In this document: positions 1 through 10,544 of the stretch, one piece after another
How the letters are laid out: each line of letters begins with the position of its first letter
Numbering within the stretch: position 1 is the stretch's first letter
From: Adiantum capillus-veneris
Taxonomy: Eukaryota > Streptophyta > Polypodiopsida > Polypodiales > Pteridaceae
Assembly: GCA_014529385.2 (NCBI GenBank)
Contig: CM043968.1
Span: 2,670,001 to 2,734,000, forward strand
Reading direction: 5' to 3'
Length of the DNA stretch: 64,000 nt
Notes under the pieces: model-generated
Database searches by the model: none
Told to the model about the DNA's origin: nothing
The model's input: only the letters and a program-made list of their open reading frames with translations
Program-made: the position numbers and the translations under genes

Positions 1-1047
1 TTGAATGAAGCTTAAACCAACCTTACACTACACTTGCATGAATACTTGTGTTTGCACGTGAATAACCTTATGTATGAAGTGGTTTTTAGTGTAAGCTTGT
101 GGGATAGCTCTTGCATGCTATGTTTGTGTGCTTATCTTAACCTCTCTTTGATGTGTCGATGTATTGATAGGTTGAGTGAAGTAGAAATCGTTTGCATGTG
201 ATTAGGGTCTGATCAAGAGTCATTAACGAGTTATTAGCAAGCATTCTCCCATTCGGGATAGCTTCTACATGCTAGCCGGATTGGTTGTCTTTGGATTGAC
301 ATTAGTAGTGGGGATTCGGGAAAGAGGAGAGGTGTGAGAGAAATGGGGGCTACTTTTGTCGAAGGTGGCTACTTTTGACAAAAGGGGCCCTAAATTCTAG
401 GGAGCATTAACTTCTCTCAAAGCTAACTTTAATGGGCCCTAACTCTTCTCACAACTAGTGCACTCAAAGCAAAAAATTCTTGACTTCTCACAAAACGAGT
501 TTGACACCTGACACAAATCAAGAAAAGAAAATCCAACAATTAAAAAAATATAAAATAAAAATAATTTTTAAAAAAAGTCAAAAAGAAGGGGTTCGGGGAT
601 TTTCATAAAAAAGTGTCCAGAGGTCTCTTTGAAGGTGCATTCTCAAACTTGGGGTGTGTGTTTATTGCTAAGATGAGATAGACGACACCCAAATTACCGG
701 TCCCAAGACCAATAACGGATAGTGAGTTCAGTATGGGAAACAAAAAAAATTAGGGCAAATTTTGGCCAAAAAAATTCCATTGTTTCTTCGTGCCAAAGTG
801 TTCTAATAGGTCAAAAACAGGTCCCGAGAAAATTTGACCAAAATTTTTTTTTAAAAATAGAGGGGGCACACGCAATTGAGATCCGGGCGGTACCTTGGGG
901 GTAGTGTAAGGTCTATAGCTCAATCTAGGGTGCCAACACATGGTAGCAGTACCCCATCCGTTGGCAATTTAGAGACCATAGAGGAAAGCTCTTCCGAATC
1001 CCAGGACCCAATCAGGTACACTCTCTAGGTCAACCAGTAGGGAATCT
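1..1047. other. Non-coding stretch upstream of gag remnant
   Basis: No supportable gene. The stretch is AT-rich and ends in a region that could be the end of an LTR and a leader. A 'TGGTAGCAGTACC' string just after a CA near 950 is placed where a primer-binding site would lie, but it matches the usual initiator-Met site (TGGTATCAGAGC) only in part. No second LTR copy is seen in the window, so the LTR call is a guess. Confidence 0.3.
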
Positions 1048-3052
1048 ATGGATCAAGATGGACCTCATCGAGCAATGTCACATATGAGTATAGGTAGGTC
1101 ATTCGACCCATTTGAGGATGTTGATGTTGAATTAGCTTTCAACACGAAGCTTCAATACATCTATACCAATGGTCAGGGAAGCTGAGATCTTTTTAAGGAT
1201 CGCCTCAACCGTTATGCAGTCAAAATAGCTGACTTCGCCTCACAACTAATTAGGGCTCCTCTAGTGAATAACCGAGCATCCTTGTACATGGGCAAGGATG
1301 GAGCACGTTATGAAATAACTGCACTTCCTGAGCTTGTTGATAGGTTAGCAGAATGGGAACTCCTAGCTAGGGACTGAATCTTATGTCAAGGATGCCAGAA
1401 AAGGAAAGGAAAACATGGATGTTGGAACGTCTGAGAAACATTGGGCACCTCTTCAAGAAGTACCAATAGTGTTTCAAGACGATCCATTCAAGGTGATGTT
1501 CAAGGACCATATTATGCCACAACTAGGCTACCAGCAATAGTGCTTCCAATGTCTCATGTACTGGTAGTAGAATGCATAAGAGAGACCAGAGGCCGTAACT
1601 CTAAAGATAAGTCAGGAAACGAATATAGAACTTTAGATCGGATTGAGATTGAGGGACTCATGTGGAATGTGCAACCACTATTCAAGGACGCCTATGTGCC
1701 TGAGCCTACAGCTTAACAAGGCAAGAGTGCATTCAATGCACAAACAATCACGCCTCCATTTCATGGTTTTCCACAAACTAAGCCTTCAATCTCTGAAAGG
1801 ACCACTATTAGGGGGCCAATCTTTGAACCTACACGACCTCCACTAACACATCTCAAGTCTGAACCTACCCTACGATTGGGTTTCCCAGCAATACCTGATC
1901 CAAGAAGAGGGAGCCGTAGAGCTAGCGCAGAGCCACTAAGAATACCGACCTATCCTCCAGTTGAGCCTAGGGAAGAACCCTTTAGAGCTAGAGGCCGACG
2001 ACCAGAAGACGAGTACTCTCGAAAGGTGAGACCGTCCACCCTACAAAAGATAGTCAAGAGATATGATGGGTCAAGGGATCCATATGACCACATAGCTACA
2101 TTTAGGCAAGCTGTTCAGCTCAAAAAGTGACAGATAATAGAGGTTTTTGGTCTCACCCTAGAGGGAAAGGCTCTGTCATGGTTTCAAGCTCTAGAAGAGA
2201 CGGGTAAAGGTACCATGCATAGTCTAGAAGAGTGCTTTATTGTGGCGTTTTCCCTAATGGGTCTTAAACATGACACCATATCACGAATCTATTCTTTCAA
2301 ACGAGAAAAAGAAAGTGTAAGGGAGTGTCAATCGAATGAAGCAATAGGTCAACCGTTGTCCAGAAGATTGGAAGCCAAGCCAGAGCTGTTTGGTCTCCCT
2401 CTTTTTGAAAGAGCTTCAAAGTTCTATATTGCATGCACATCTCTATGCCAGAAAACATGAGAGCTTTAATCAATGTTGCCTAGATGCAATGGATTTTGTG
2501 GACAACTACAAGATGGACGAGGGGATTAGCAATACTGCAATGCAAAATGGTGTTAGAAGTAGTACGGTACATTATGGCTGTATGGTATGGATACAATCCG
2601 TACGTACATACCGATGCAACCTTGGTTTATACTATATACTATAAACCAAAATTTGTAAGTAAGCTCCATTCCACCTGTAGAAACAAACGTTGACCAGAAT
2701 AGCAGACATGGTGTTAAGAAGGCTAGCGCAAACCTATTGTCCTACTATACGAGCACCACAACCATATGTGAGGGTTGTACCACCTGTCGGTCCATTTCTT
2801 TATGGAGCTTGTGGAGGAAAGCATAAAACAAAACAATGCCCGCGTTTTGCTCCTTTGGTCAACAACCAACCAATGAAGAAGTGGTACCAAGCGAGCTCTT
2901 GGGACTACACAACCCAAGAATGTCATAGAATAGCACGAATGAGGTTAGACAGGGATCCTGCAAGCCAACAGGCTACTATCCAAACGAGACCTCAAGGGGC
3001 CAATCTTGAATGTAGTTTGGTACTTCAAGAACAAGCACGACCCGTTTTATGA
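1048..3052 (+). pseudogene. Decayed Ty3/gypsy gag (Athila/Tat-like)
   Basis: The reading frame from the ATG at 1048 is interrupted by TGA at 1183 and 1375 and continues in pieces. The clearest piece is 1876-2130, where a basic, proline-rich stretch leads into YDGSRDPYDHIATFRQ, typical of the plant retrotransposon gag domain. After a TGA at 2128 the same frame continues with a GKALSWFQAL motif, also typical of gag. Near 2810-2845 a C-G-G-K-H-K-T-K-Q-C string resembles a damaged zinc knuckle. Gag would bind element RNA and build the particle. No protease, RT or integrase follows, so this is a truncated remnant. Assignment to the Athila/Tat side rather than the chromoviruses rests on the motif flavour only. 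Confidence 0.65.
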
Positions 3053-3449
3053 GCTCAACCCCCAATACCTGGAACAAGGTATGTTGAGTATGACCATGTA
3101 GGGAGTGGCATGGAGTTAGTAAAATCACGACCCTATTATGTAGAAGAGGAACACCAACCCTACTAGACTGATACCCTCATTGATGGTTGTAATCACACAC
3201 TAGGACCATAGTTCATTCTGTTGAGATGGTCTTTGTCCTGCACGAGAACAATCTCTACATGTGTGTGTACACCTAGTGTGTGATGTGTAAGCCATGCAGC
3301 TAAATAAGCCATGTGTAAAGTCCTGTTGGCAACCACCTGACGCGTAGTATGTGTGTGTGACTCTTATTTAAAGAGTAGACAAGCCTTTTGTAAAGTGAGT
3401 GTGTGTGAGAATTAAATTGAAGTCTTTTTCATTTCATAAAGTTATGCAT

Positions 3450-3498
<49 letters not shown>

Positions 3499-3639
3499 TA
3501 CATGACAAGAAGTCTTTTTGGTATGCTAAAGGCCTTAGTATCCATATGGGTGAAGGTCGTTCAATTCTAGTTTCTTGCCATGTGTCCCTTAAAAGAAAGT
3601 TGAAGAGGGGAAATAATCAGCATCGAAGGATTTTCCGCG
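3053..3639. other. Non-coding spacer between gag remnant and LINE
   Basis: It contains GT-rich stretches, a (CT)n tract and no credible coding frame. It may include part of another decayed LTR, but no paired copy is present. Confidence 0.4.
3454..3495. repeat. (CT)n microsatellite
   Basis: About 40 bp of uninterrupted CT dinucleotides just upstream of the LINE. Confidence 0.95.
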
Positions 3640-4080
3640 AGCTCGCTGCTGCTGTCCGTACCCCCCCCCCCCCGCTCTCGCCATCGCTGCCCCCTGCCTT
3701 CGCGTAGCCCTCAGCCCACCCCTTGCGCGCAGCCCCTCAGCCCGCCCCCTGCCCGCTGCCTCACCCACCCGCTGCTCCACTCGCTGCCCCTGTCCGCTCC
3801 ACCTGCTGCTGCCTACCCCCGCCCGACGCCAGCCTGCTTCCCACAGCTCGCTGCCCAGTCCCACACCTGCCTGCCCTTTGCCTCGTCCGCCTGCATTTGA
3901 CTACATTCCATCGCCTTACCTCTCCTGTTTGTCGGGTCTCGCCGGCACCCTCAACGTGCTTGGTCCAGCAGGATTTCCCTCGTTCTCGACGCTCCTCCGC
4001 TTTCTTCACAGCGGGACTCCAAGGAAGCCCCCTCGCCCGACCCCGCTGAGCCCACCATTCGACTTGCTCCCTCACCGACA

Positions 4081-4695
4081 GAGCAAGCGAGCCTAGCCGC
4101 AGAGGTGGACCGTCTCCAGGCGGCTTCCGTCATCTGCAAGATTCTCAGTATCAGACCCAGCAGAGGAGAGCTGCTTGATCTTCTCCAGACCCGCCTTCTC
4201 GCAGAGGTGGGCAAGATCTCCGACGTTCAGTTCCTCGGACGCGGCTAGTATCAGATAGAGTTTGAGACCTCCGAGATGGCGTCCAAGGTTATCGCGATGA
4301 GCCCCCTGACCATCCGAGCGGTTCGTGCCCACTTTCGACAGTGGAGACATGGTTTTGACCCAGCTTCATATGTTCTGGTAGAGGAGGCAGACCTTCCCAT
4401 CTCCGTCTGCTTTCCTCGTTTGAGGAGGGAGTACCTACCACTTTTGTCCAGGATAGGCTCAGTGATTGGGACTGTCCTGGAGACACCTAGCACGGCAGCC
4501 TCAGTACCTGCCAAGGCGGCCAACATTCTCTCAGTTCCTGTTCTGGTTAGGGACACCCACACTCTCCCGAAGGTCATCCTACTTCCTCGGGTGAGTGGGG
4601 GGTGGTTTAGATAGAGCGTGGAGTATTCGGGCCCCCGAATCAATGCTTCATTTGTCGACAGACGGGCCATCTTGCGAAGGCCTATCCATGGAGGA
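4081..4695 (+). pseudogene. LINE ORF1: RNA-binding gag-like protein with CCHC knuckle
   Basis: The frame from about 4081 reads a leucine-rich DUF4283-like domain, broken by TAG at 4246. It continues through 4276-4614 with conserved-looking strands (AHFRQWRHGFDPASYVLVEE) and ends at TAG 4612. One frame over, at 4644-4685, lies CFICRQTGHLAKAYP, a CX2CX4HX4C knuckle whose last Cys is now Tyr. In plant LINEs this protein binds the element RNA. The broken frame and lost knuckle residue mean it is not functional. The low-complexity proline/alanine frames upstream (3661-4050) may be the N-terminal tail or only GC-rich leader. Confidence 0.7.
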
Positions 4696-5157
4696 GGCCC
4701 CGACCTACACCACAGGCCCAGCCCCAGTCCTCAAGGGCTGGCCAGCAGCAGCAGGCAGGCAGAGACACAGAGCACACAGGCAGAGCCACCCTCCGAGCTT
4801 GGGGCTCAAGCGGAGGAGGGATGGCAGCAGGTTCGTGGTTGACGCCGGCAGGGGCCACAGCGATAGCCTGGCATTGAGAGTGGTCCTAAGGTGCCTGCCC
4901 AGCAGCAGTGGGTTCCCACGGGGAACCAATCCGACCCTCTTCAGCAGGACAAGGTCCCTGCTCCAGCTTCCACCTCAGCCTCACCCTCGATAGCCCCCCC
5001 TCCCCCCGAGTTCCCCCCCTCCTCTTTGCTAGGCTAGGCACTCTTTGCAGTCACGCCTATCTCGAGGACGCTCGGATGCGGATTATTTCCCATCCAAGCC
5101 AGCCTCGAAGATAGCACGTTTAGCTGCTGCGACAGCTTCTGTTCTTTCTCGCTCCCC
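4696..5157 (+). other. LINE ORF1-ORF2 linker, low complexity
   Basis: A Ser/Pro/Gln-rich stretch in several short frames with no recognised domain, between the ORF1 zinc knuckle and the ORF2 start. It is probably the disordered C-terminal tail of ORF1 and its frame is lost. Confidence 0.5.
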
Positions 5158-6295
5158 ATGAGGATCGTCTCATGGAACGTGCAGGAATTAGGTGGGCCCT
5201 AGTTTCAACGTCAGAGGGGCTAACTGCGTCAAGAGCTTCAGCGATGCCTTGTGGGAGGAGAGATTGACCTTCTTATGCTACACGAGCATTATTTGTGTGA
5301 GAGTCGCAATAAACGTTGTGGTCAGCTTTTGCGTGGACGACTTTTTGGTCAGCTGCATTTGGACCTAGAGGCATCCAAGGCGGGGTATGTATGACTATTA
5401 CGGATTCTTTGCAGCAGGCCATTGTGGGCAGAGGGATTATTGTGACAGGCAGGGCTCAGTGGATCACTATGCAGGTTCACGGTTGTCTTGTGGGCTTCCT
5501 GAACATCTATGCGCCCAATGTGGCAAGTGCACGAGCAGAGTTTTGGTCTCAGATTGTTGAGTCTCTGCCCCAGGCAGCCGCAGGCAGAGCAATGGTGCAT
5601 AGGGGCTGACTTCAACATGTTGGAGGACCCCTCTGACAGGATTGGTGGTAGCCATACTACCGTGCATGGAGTTGAGCTGGCAGCTTGGGAGAGGTTTTGT
5701 TTGACTCTGAGGGTTTCAGATGTGTGGCAGCATTCTAGCTTTGTGAGGCCCACAGACAGCCTGGCCTGCTCTCGCTCAGGACCGCAGAGTGGGAGGAGTG
5801 AATCTATTGCGGATAGATCGCTTCTACACTAGTGACCACTTCTGTGACTTGGGTGGGAAAGTCGGCATTCTGGCAGGGACTTCCTTTTCGGACCATGCAC
5901 AAGTGATCCTCACAGTGACTGATAGGCAAAGGAGGGTGAGCATGATGCTACGCATCCCTGAGAGGGTCTTGCTGGACTCTACGCTTAGAGAGCAAGTGGA
6001 GGCTCTTTGGGCAGAGAGCTTGGACATGCAAGATTCTCCTGCTAACAGAGTGGCCTCGGGACTTGCTCAGCTTAGTCGTTTCTTTCTTCACGAGTCTTTG
6101 GCTCACCTGGCTGTAGCGAGAGAGGAGGAGCGGCATCTCCGACGGGACGTTGCTTCCTTACAGAGGATGCAGGAGCTGCATTCACACAGTCCTTGGTTGA
6201 AGGAGCAATTATTGCAGGCTCGCCAGGAGCTTGTTAGCACAGAGGAGAGGTGCCATGAGTTTGCTTTCCATCGACAGGTATCTCAGTGGACCTAG
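5158..6295 (+). pseudogene. LINE ORF2, endonuclease part
   Basis: ORF2 starts at ATG 5158 with MRIVSWNVQELGGP, the hallmark start of the APE-type endonuclease (catalytic Asn in SWN). A TAG follows at once. The domain continues in other frames: LLMLHEHY near 5270, a GGVCMTITDSL stretch near 5380, GFLNIYAPN near 5500, GADFNMLEDPSDR near 5610 (catalytic D and N), and RIDRFY followed by FSDHAQV near 5810-5905 (catalytic SDH). Motif order and spacing match plant L1-type ORF2. From 5930 to 6295 comes the helical linker to the RT. At least four frame changes make it inactive. The enzyme would nick target DNA to prime reverse transcription. Confidence 0.85.
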
Positions 6296-6329
6296 GTGGG
6301 TGATAGAGTGACACGCTTTCTTTGAGGCA

Positions 6330-7627
6330 GTGGGGCCTCGGCATACGCTTGCCAAGGTCAATCAATTGAGGAGGCCCGACGGGTCAGTTGCTTCGGAGCC
6401 AGAGGACATGCGTGCAGTTGCTATTGACTTTTACCGTGATTTACTGTCTGAGCAGAGCCTCAGTCAGAGCGTCAGGATGCATGCAAAGAGCAGGTGTGGG
6501 CACAGATGCCTTGTCTTGTGACCGAGGAGATGCGTCAAAGGCTTGAGTTGCCTCTGCAGCTAGAGGAGCTGCACACGGCTCTTAGTGCACTCCCCCCTGG
6601 TAGCTGTCCAGGTGAGGATGGCTTGACTCTCAGTTTTTTCTTGGAGTATTGGGACTTGCTTGGCCCAAATCTCTGTAGTGATTTTCAGTACATCTTGCAC
6701 ACAGGAGAGATGCCTGACAGCATGAGTGAGGGCTTGATCTACCTCATTCCCAAGGACGGTGGCTCCTTGGATGAGATTCGACAGTGGCGTCCCATCACCA
6801 TTCTCAACTCAGCCTACAAAATTCTTGCCAAGGCTCTGAGTTTGAGGATCCAGCCACTTCTGGAGAGCATTAACATGGGACTCAGACAGGTTTTGTCAAG
6901 GAGTGTAGTATCCTTGACAACATCTTTACTTTTTGGGAGGTTTCTACCCTAGCGCGGCTCCGTGGTGAGGATCTGGTGATTCTTCTTCTCGATTTTGAGA
7001 AGGCCTACGACAGAGTTGACTCGGACTTTCTGATGTGCATCCAGCGCATTGATCAACTGGAGAAAGACAGTGGCTTTCTCGGTTGGTAGTGCTCCTATGC
7101 CCGATTGGATGCCAGGTGAGGTTTTCAGGTGGATTCCCCTAGGAACTGCAATTCGGTACTTGGGTTGTCAGGTTGGTTTGGACTTGTCTCCCGAGCAGCA
7201 GATTGCTCCCCTCCTCCTGTCTATCAGGAGGAAGTTGTTACATTGGAGCTCCGCACGACTTTCTCTGGCTGGCAGATTTGTAGTGGCCAACCAGGTGTTG
7301 TTGGCTACTATGTGGTACATCACTTCTTGTTGGATCTTCTCAAGTTCTTGTATCAGCCAAGTAGAGAGGCTAATCAAGAACTTCCTTTGTTCAGGGCGTG
7401 ACACTCAGATAGCCCGGGCCAAAGTGGCATGGCAGGTCATCACTCTTCCTTGTTCTCAGGGAGGGCTTGGGATCATAGACCCAACACATGAGAGCAGAGC
7501 CCTTCTTGGGAAGTTCATCGTCAGAGGACTTCTTCCAGGTGAGGAGCCTTGGCAGGAGTTCTTGCTTCAGCGGCTTAGTACTAGGGTGCCTCAAGCTGGA
7601 GGCCCCTGGCAACCTTCGACTAGATGA
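6330..7627 (+). pseudogene. LINE ORF2, reverse transcriptase with active site deleted
   Basis: RT motifs appear in order: FYRDLLSEQ near 6430, GEDGLTLSFF near 6615, GLIYLIPKDGG near 6730, QWRPITILNSAYKILAKAL near 6780-6835, then, one frame over, TGFVKECSILDNIF near 6890 and LLDFEKAYDRVDSDF near 6985-7030. The frame then jumps directly to LINWRKTVAFS at 7049, which in this family lies after the FADD/YADD box. Roughly 130 codons, including the catalytic Asp pair, are missing. The thumb-like tail (YLGCQVGL, AGRFVVANQVLL, GGLGIIDP) is in good frame to 7627. The deletion alone abolishes polymerase activity. Confidence 0.85.
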
Positions 7628-8181
7628 ATTTTCACAGAGATGCACAGAGTTGGCTTGAGCAAGAGACTGGAGGACCGCTTCGCTGTGGGTTTGCTCCAAT
7701 CTTAGGAGTAACCGAGGCAAGGCCTGTCGCAGAGTCAGCCTACTTGCAGGGAGGAGCGCCTGAGACAGCCCCTTGTTTCGAACCCCCCGGTTAGCACTCG
7801 GAGAGGCCACTTGGTTGGTAGTCGGCCTCATGTTTCTTGGGGTCCCATGGCAAAGGGTCCAGCACGCTCTTTAGGTAACTGGTTACAATTTTCATGCTTG
7901 TCAGAGGAGCTTCAGGGCCTCCAGCTCTACAGGGCATAAGAGGGGTGCAGAGCATGTGTCAAGACATCTCAGAGGCAGTACCAGCTGAGTGGCTCACACC
8001 TCTCGAGTTAGCATCGCCCAAGTGGATGGGAGCCTTCACGCGATTGGAGGTTCTCATCTCAGTTCGGGCTTGCTCAAAGACTGTACCCTTCCTGTTTTTC
8101 GAGCTACAGGGTGAGGGACGCTTACACCGAGTTGTGGTAGAGGCCCCGCAGGTGGCAGAGTGCTGTTTTCAGAGGATCTGA
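7628..8181 (+). pseudogene. LINE ORF2 C-terminal region, tandem unit 1 (first part)
   Basis: Frame-broken coding sequence for the region between RT thumb and zf-RVT. The first 921-bp tandem unit begins at about 7761. The piece 7894-8181 is open to a TGA at 8179 and matches residues encoded again at 8815-9106. Confidence 0.6.
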
Positions 8182-9106
8182 GTGGTGGGCATCTGTGGGA
8201 GGACTTGTGTCATCGATCCCGACCCAACAGCTCTTGAGACTCGACACTGGAGACTGTGGTCTTGGGAGAGCTATCCATTGGCACGTACAGTGGGTCCTGG
8301 AGAGTGGCTTTGGAGGGACCCCTTCTCCTATGCAGACCATCCAGGCGTCCCTTTCTTTCAGTACACTGTTCGACTGGGACGGCACATACTGGCAGCACAG
8401 AGAGAGGCTCGCCCTGCTGCAGCACCTCATTGGCAGGAGGAGGGTCTCACAGCTGAGTTCTTGGCAGCTTTTTGGGAGACGTTGTGGGACTCCATACAGT
8501 CGAGACAAGTCACTTTGTTCCAGTGGTTGGTCGCACACAGAGCTACAACAGTCGGAAGTTGGATTGTACATTATGGTCTCTCGGCTGCATGTGCAGCTTG
8601 TGACCATCATGTGGAGAGTCGTCAACATACTGACATTATTCGACTAGGACGTCACATACTGCCAACACGGATAGGAGCGCATGAGACAGCCCCTTGTTTA
8701 GAACCCCTGGTTAGCACTCAGAGAGGCCACTTGGTTGATAGTCGGCCTCATGTTTCCTGGGGTCCCATGGCAGAGGGTCGAGCACTCTCTTTAGGTAACT
8801 GGTTACAGTTTTCAGGCTTGTTAGAGGAGCTTCAAGGCCTCCAGCTAGAGGGCATGAGAGGGGTGCAGAGCATGTGTCAGGACATCTCAGAGGTAGTACC
8901 AACTGAGTGGCTCACACCTCTCGAGTCCGCAGCGCCCAAGTGGGTGGGAGCCTTCGCGCGACTGGAGGTTCTCATCTCAGTTTGGGCTTGCTCAGAGACT
9001 GTACCCTCCCTGTTTTTCGAGCTACAGGGTGAGGGACGCTTACACCGAGTTGCGGTAGCGGCCCCGCAGGCGGCAGAGTGCTGTTTTCAGAGGATCCGAG
9101 TGGTGG
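7761..9106 (+). repeat. 921-bp tandem duplication in the LINE 3' region (units 1-2)
   Basis: The string TGAGACAGCCCCTTGTTT occurs at 7761, again at 8682 (offset 921) and, as TAAGACAGCC, at 15131. Subtracting the intervening solo LTR and element F gives an offset of about 920 for the third copy as well. Unit length is divisible by three, so ORF2 reads across the junction at 8640-8690. Unit 3 runs from 15131 into 21905-22540, where it changes to a shorter repeat of about 264 bp. Confidence 0.85.
8182..9106 (+). CDS. LINE ORF2 C-terminal ORF fragment with half zf-RVT motif
   Basis: An open stretch that would run 334 codons to 9186, but its last 26 codons are solo-LTR sequence. It encodes the C-terminal region of the LINE ORF2: FQWLVAHRATT and ACAACDHHVESRQH near 8520-8630 resemble the first half of the zf-RVT zinc motif (CX2C...H). 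At the tandem junction the motif is cut and the frame runs into a second copy of the upstream region. The uncut version appears near 22740-22800 (CDHPVESQHHCLWDYPLAQQVW). This is a fragment, not an independent gene. Confidence 0.5.
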
Positions 9107-10230
9107 TGTCACATGACACATCCAACCCTATGTGTCCGTGGACAAGCTACGGCATGATCAGGGTTCAATCAGTCCAGTCAGTCTAGATTAGAAGTGATCT
9201 GGCACTTTTGTGAGTCTATTCGTAGACCGTGCATGCCCAGTCACTTAGTGTAGATGCATATCCTCTGGTTGCACACAACATGATCATCAGAATTCCAATC
9301 AGAATCCATTAGAGTCAGTTAGGGGATTTTTACAGTGCATTTAGCCTATTTTCCCTATTTTGATATTTTTCACTTATTATTTTTAAGTGACTTTCCAACA
9401 AAAGTAGGTAGGGCAATTTTGCTAAGTTAATATATAAGCAACCCTAGACTAGCACTCTTGGGCAGATGAGCAAGGAGCACAACAGGCCCTCAGGCACCAG
9501 GTATCCCTTCTCTCTCAACAAGACCTCTCCAAGTTTCTTGGCGAGCCCAGAACATCCCATAGCCTAGCGTTTTTGGCATCGCTGTAATCTCCCCCCTAGC
9601 CTTGGCATTTTCAGCCCTGCCAACATCGCCAACAACCCCAGCCAGCCAGCGTTTTTGCTAACGCTACACAAGGACATCAGCGTTTTCATTTTCAGCCATT
9701 AACGAAGCCATTGCAACAGCGTTTTCAGCCTTGAAGACGATAGCAAATTCAGCCCTAGTGACTTGCAGAAGATCCCCAATTTCAGCCCTCAAAAACGCAG
9801 CCAAAACAGTCATTTTCAGCCACCGAAAACAGTCCCAAATTTTCAGCCATAGCGTGTTTATGGACAGCAGATAGAAGATCGCATATTTCAGCTCTAAAGT
9901 CGTCGTCATCGGCATAGTCCCAAGTTGCATCAGTCCATTGCATCCGCATTGTACCACTTTGTGCAATCATAAGTAGACTACTCTTCCTGACGAGAGTGGG
10001 GCCTTCAGAGGAGGGCTTTACAACGTCTCTGGTGTCGTATCTCTCTTCTCTCTCTATCTCTCAGTCTCATACACTTGCACGCACAGTGTCCATTCACTTT
10101 GTTGTGATCATAGCACTTTCCATTAAGAATGGAAGGCTCTCCCTTCCATAAGAACTAAAAGGAACCTTGAGCACAGTTCGGAGCACTCATCTTGAGCAAA
10201 GCGCAAACAATCATTCCGCTGCACCTAACA
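9107..10230 (+). mobile_element. Solo LTR of the E family
   Basis: It starts TGTCACATGACACATCC and ends GCTGCACCTAACA, matching both LTRs of element E along its length. It is flanked by the perfect 5-bp duplication GGTGG (9102-9106 and 10231-10235). No internal region is present, so it is the product of LTR-LTR recombination. It holds several copies of an AGCGTTTTCAGCC-like motif (9560-9830). It interrupts the second 921-bp LINE unit. Confidence 0.9.
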
Positions 10231-10544
10231 GGTGGGCATCTGTGGGAGGACTTGTGTCATCGATCGCGACCCAGCAGCTCTTGAGACTGGACACTGGAGA
10301 CTGTGGGCTTGGGAGAGCTATCCATTGGCACGAGTACAATGGGATCCTAGAGAGTGGCTTTGGAGGGACCCCTTCTCCTCTGTAGACCACCCAGGTGCCC
10401 CTTTCTTTCAGTACACTGTTCGACTAGGTAGCTCATACTGGCAGCACAGAGAGAGGCTCTCCCTGCTACAGCACCTCATTCGCAGGAGAAGGGTCTCACA
10501 GCTGCGTTCTTGGCAGTTTTTTGGGAGAGGTTGTGGGACTCCAG
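10231..10544 (+). pseudogene. LINE ORF2 segment between solo LTR and element F
   Basis: Continuation of LINE unit 2: it repeats the sequence at about 8184-8500 (GTGGGCATCTGTGGGAGGAC onward) and stops at GGGACTCCAG, where element F begins. It resumes at 14941. Confidence 0.85.

Noticed and set aside
3589-4075. Long Gly/Arg/Pro-rich ORFs on both strands
   Set aside because: GC-rich low-complexity DNA opens several frames at once; no domain.
8122-8628. Minus-strand 168-codon ORF, also at 14796-15167 and 21892-22584
   Set aside because: Antisense shadow of the LINE zf-RVT region, repeated because the LINE unit is tandem.
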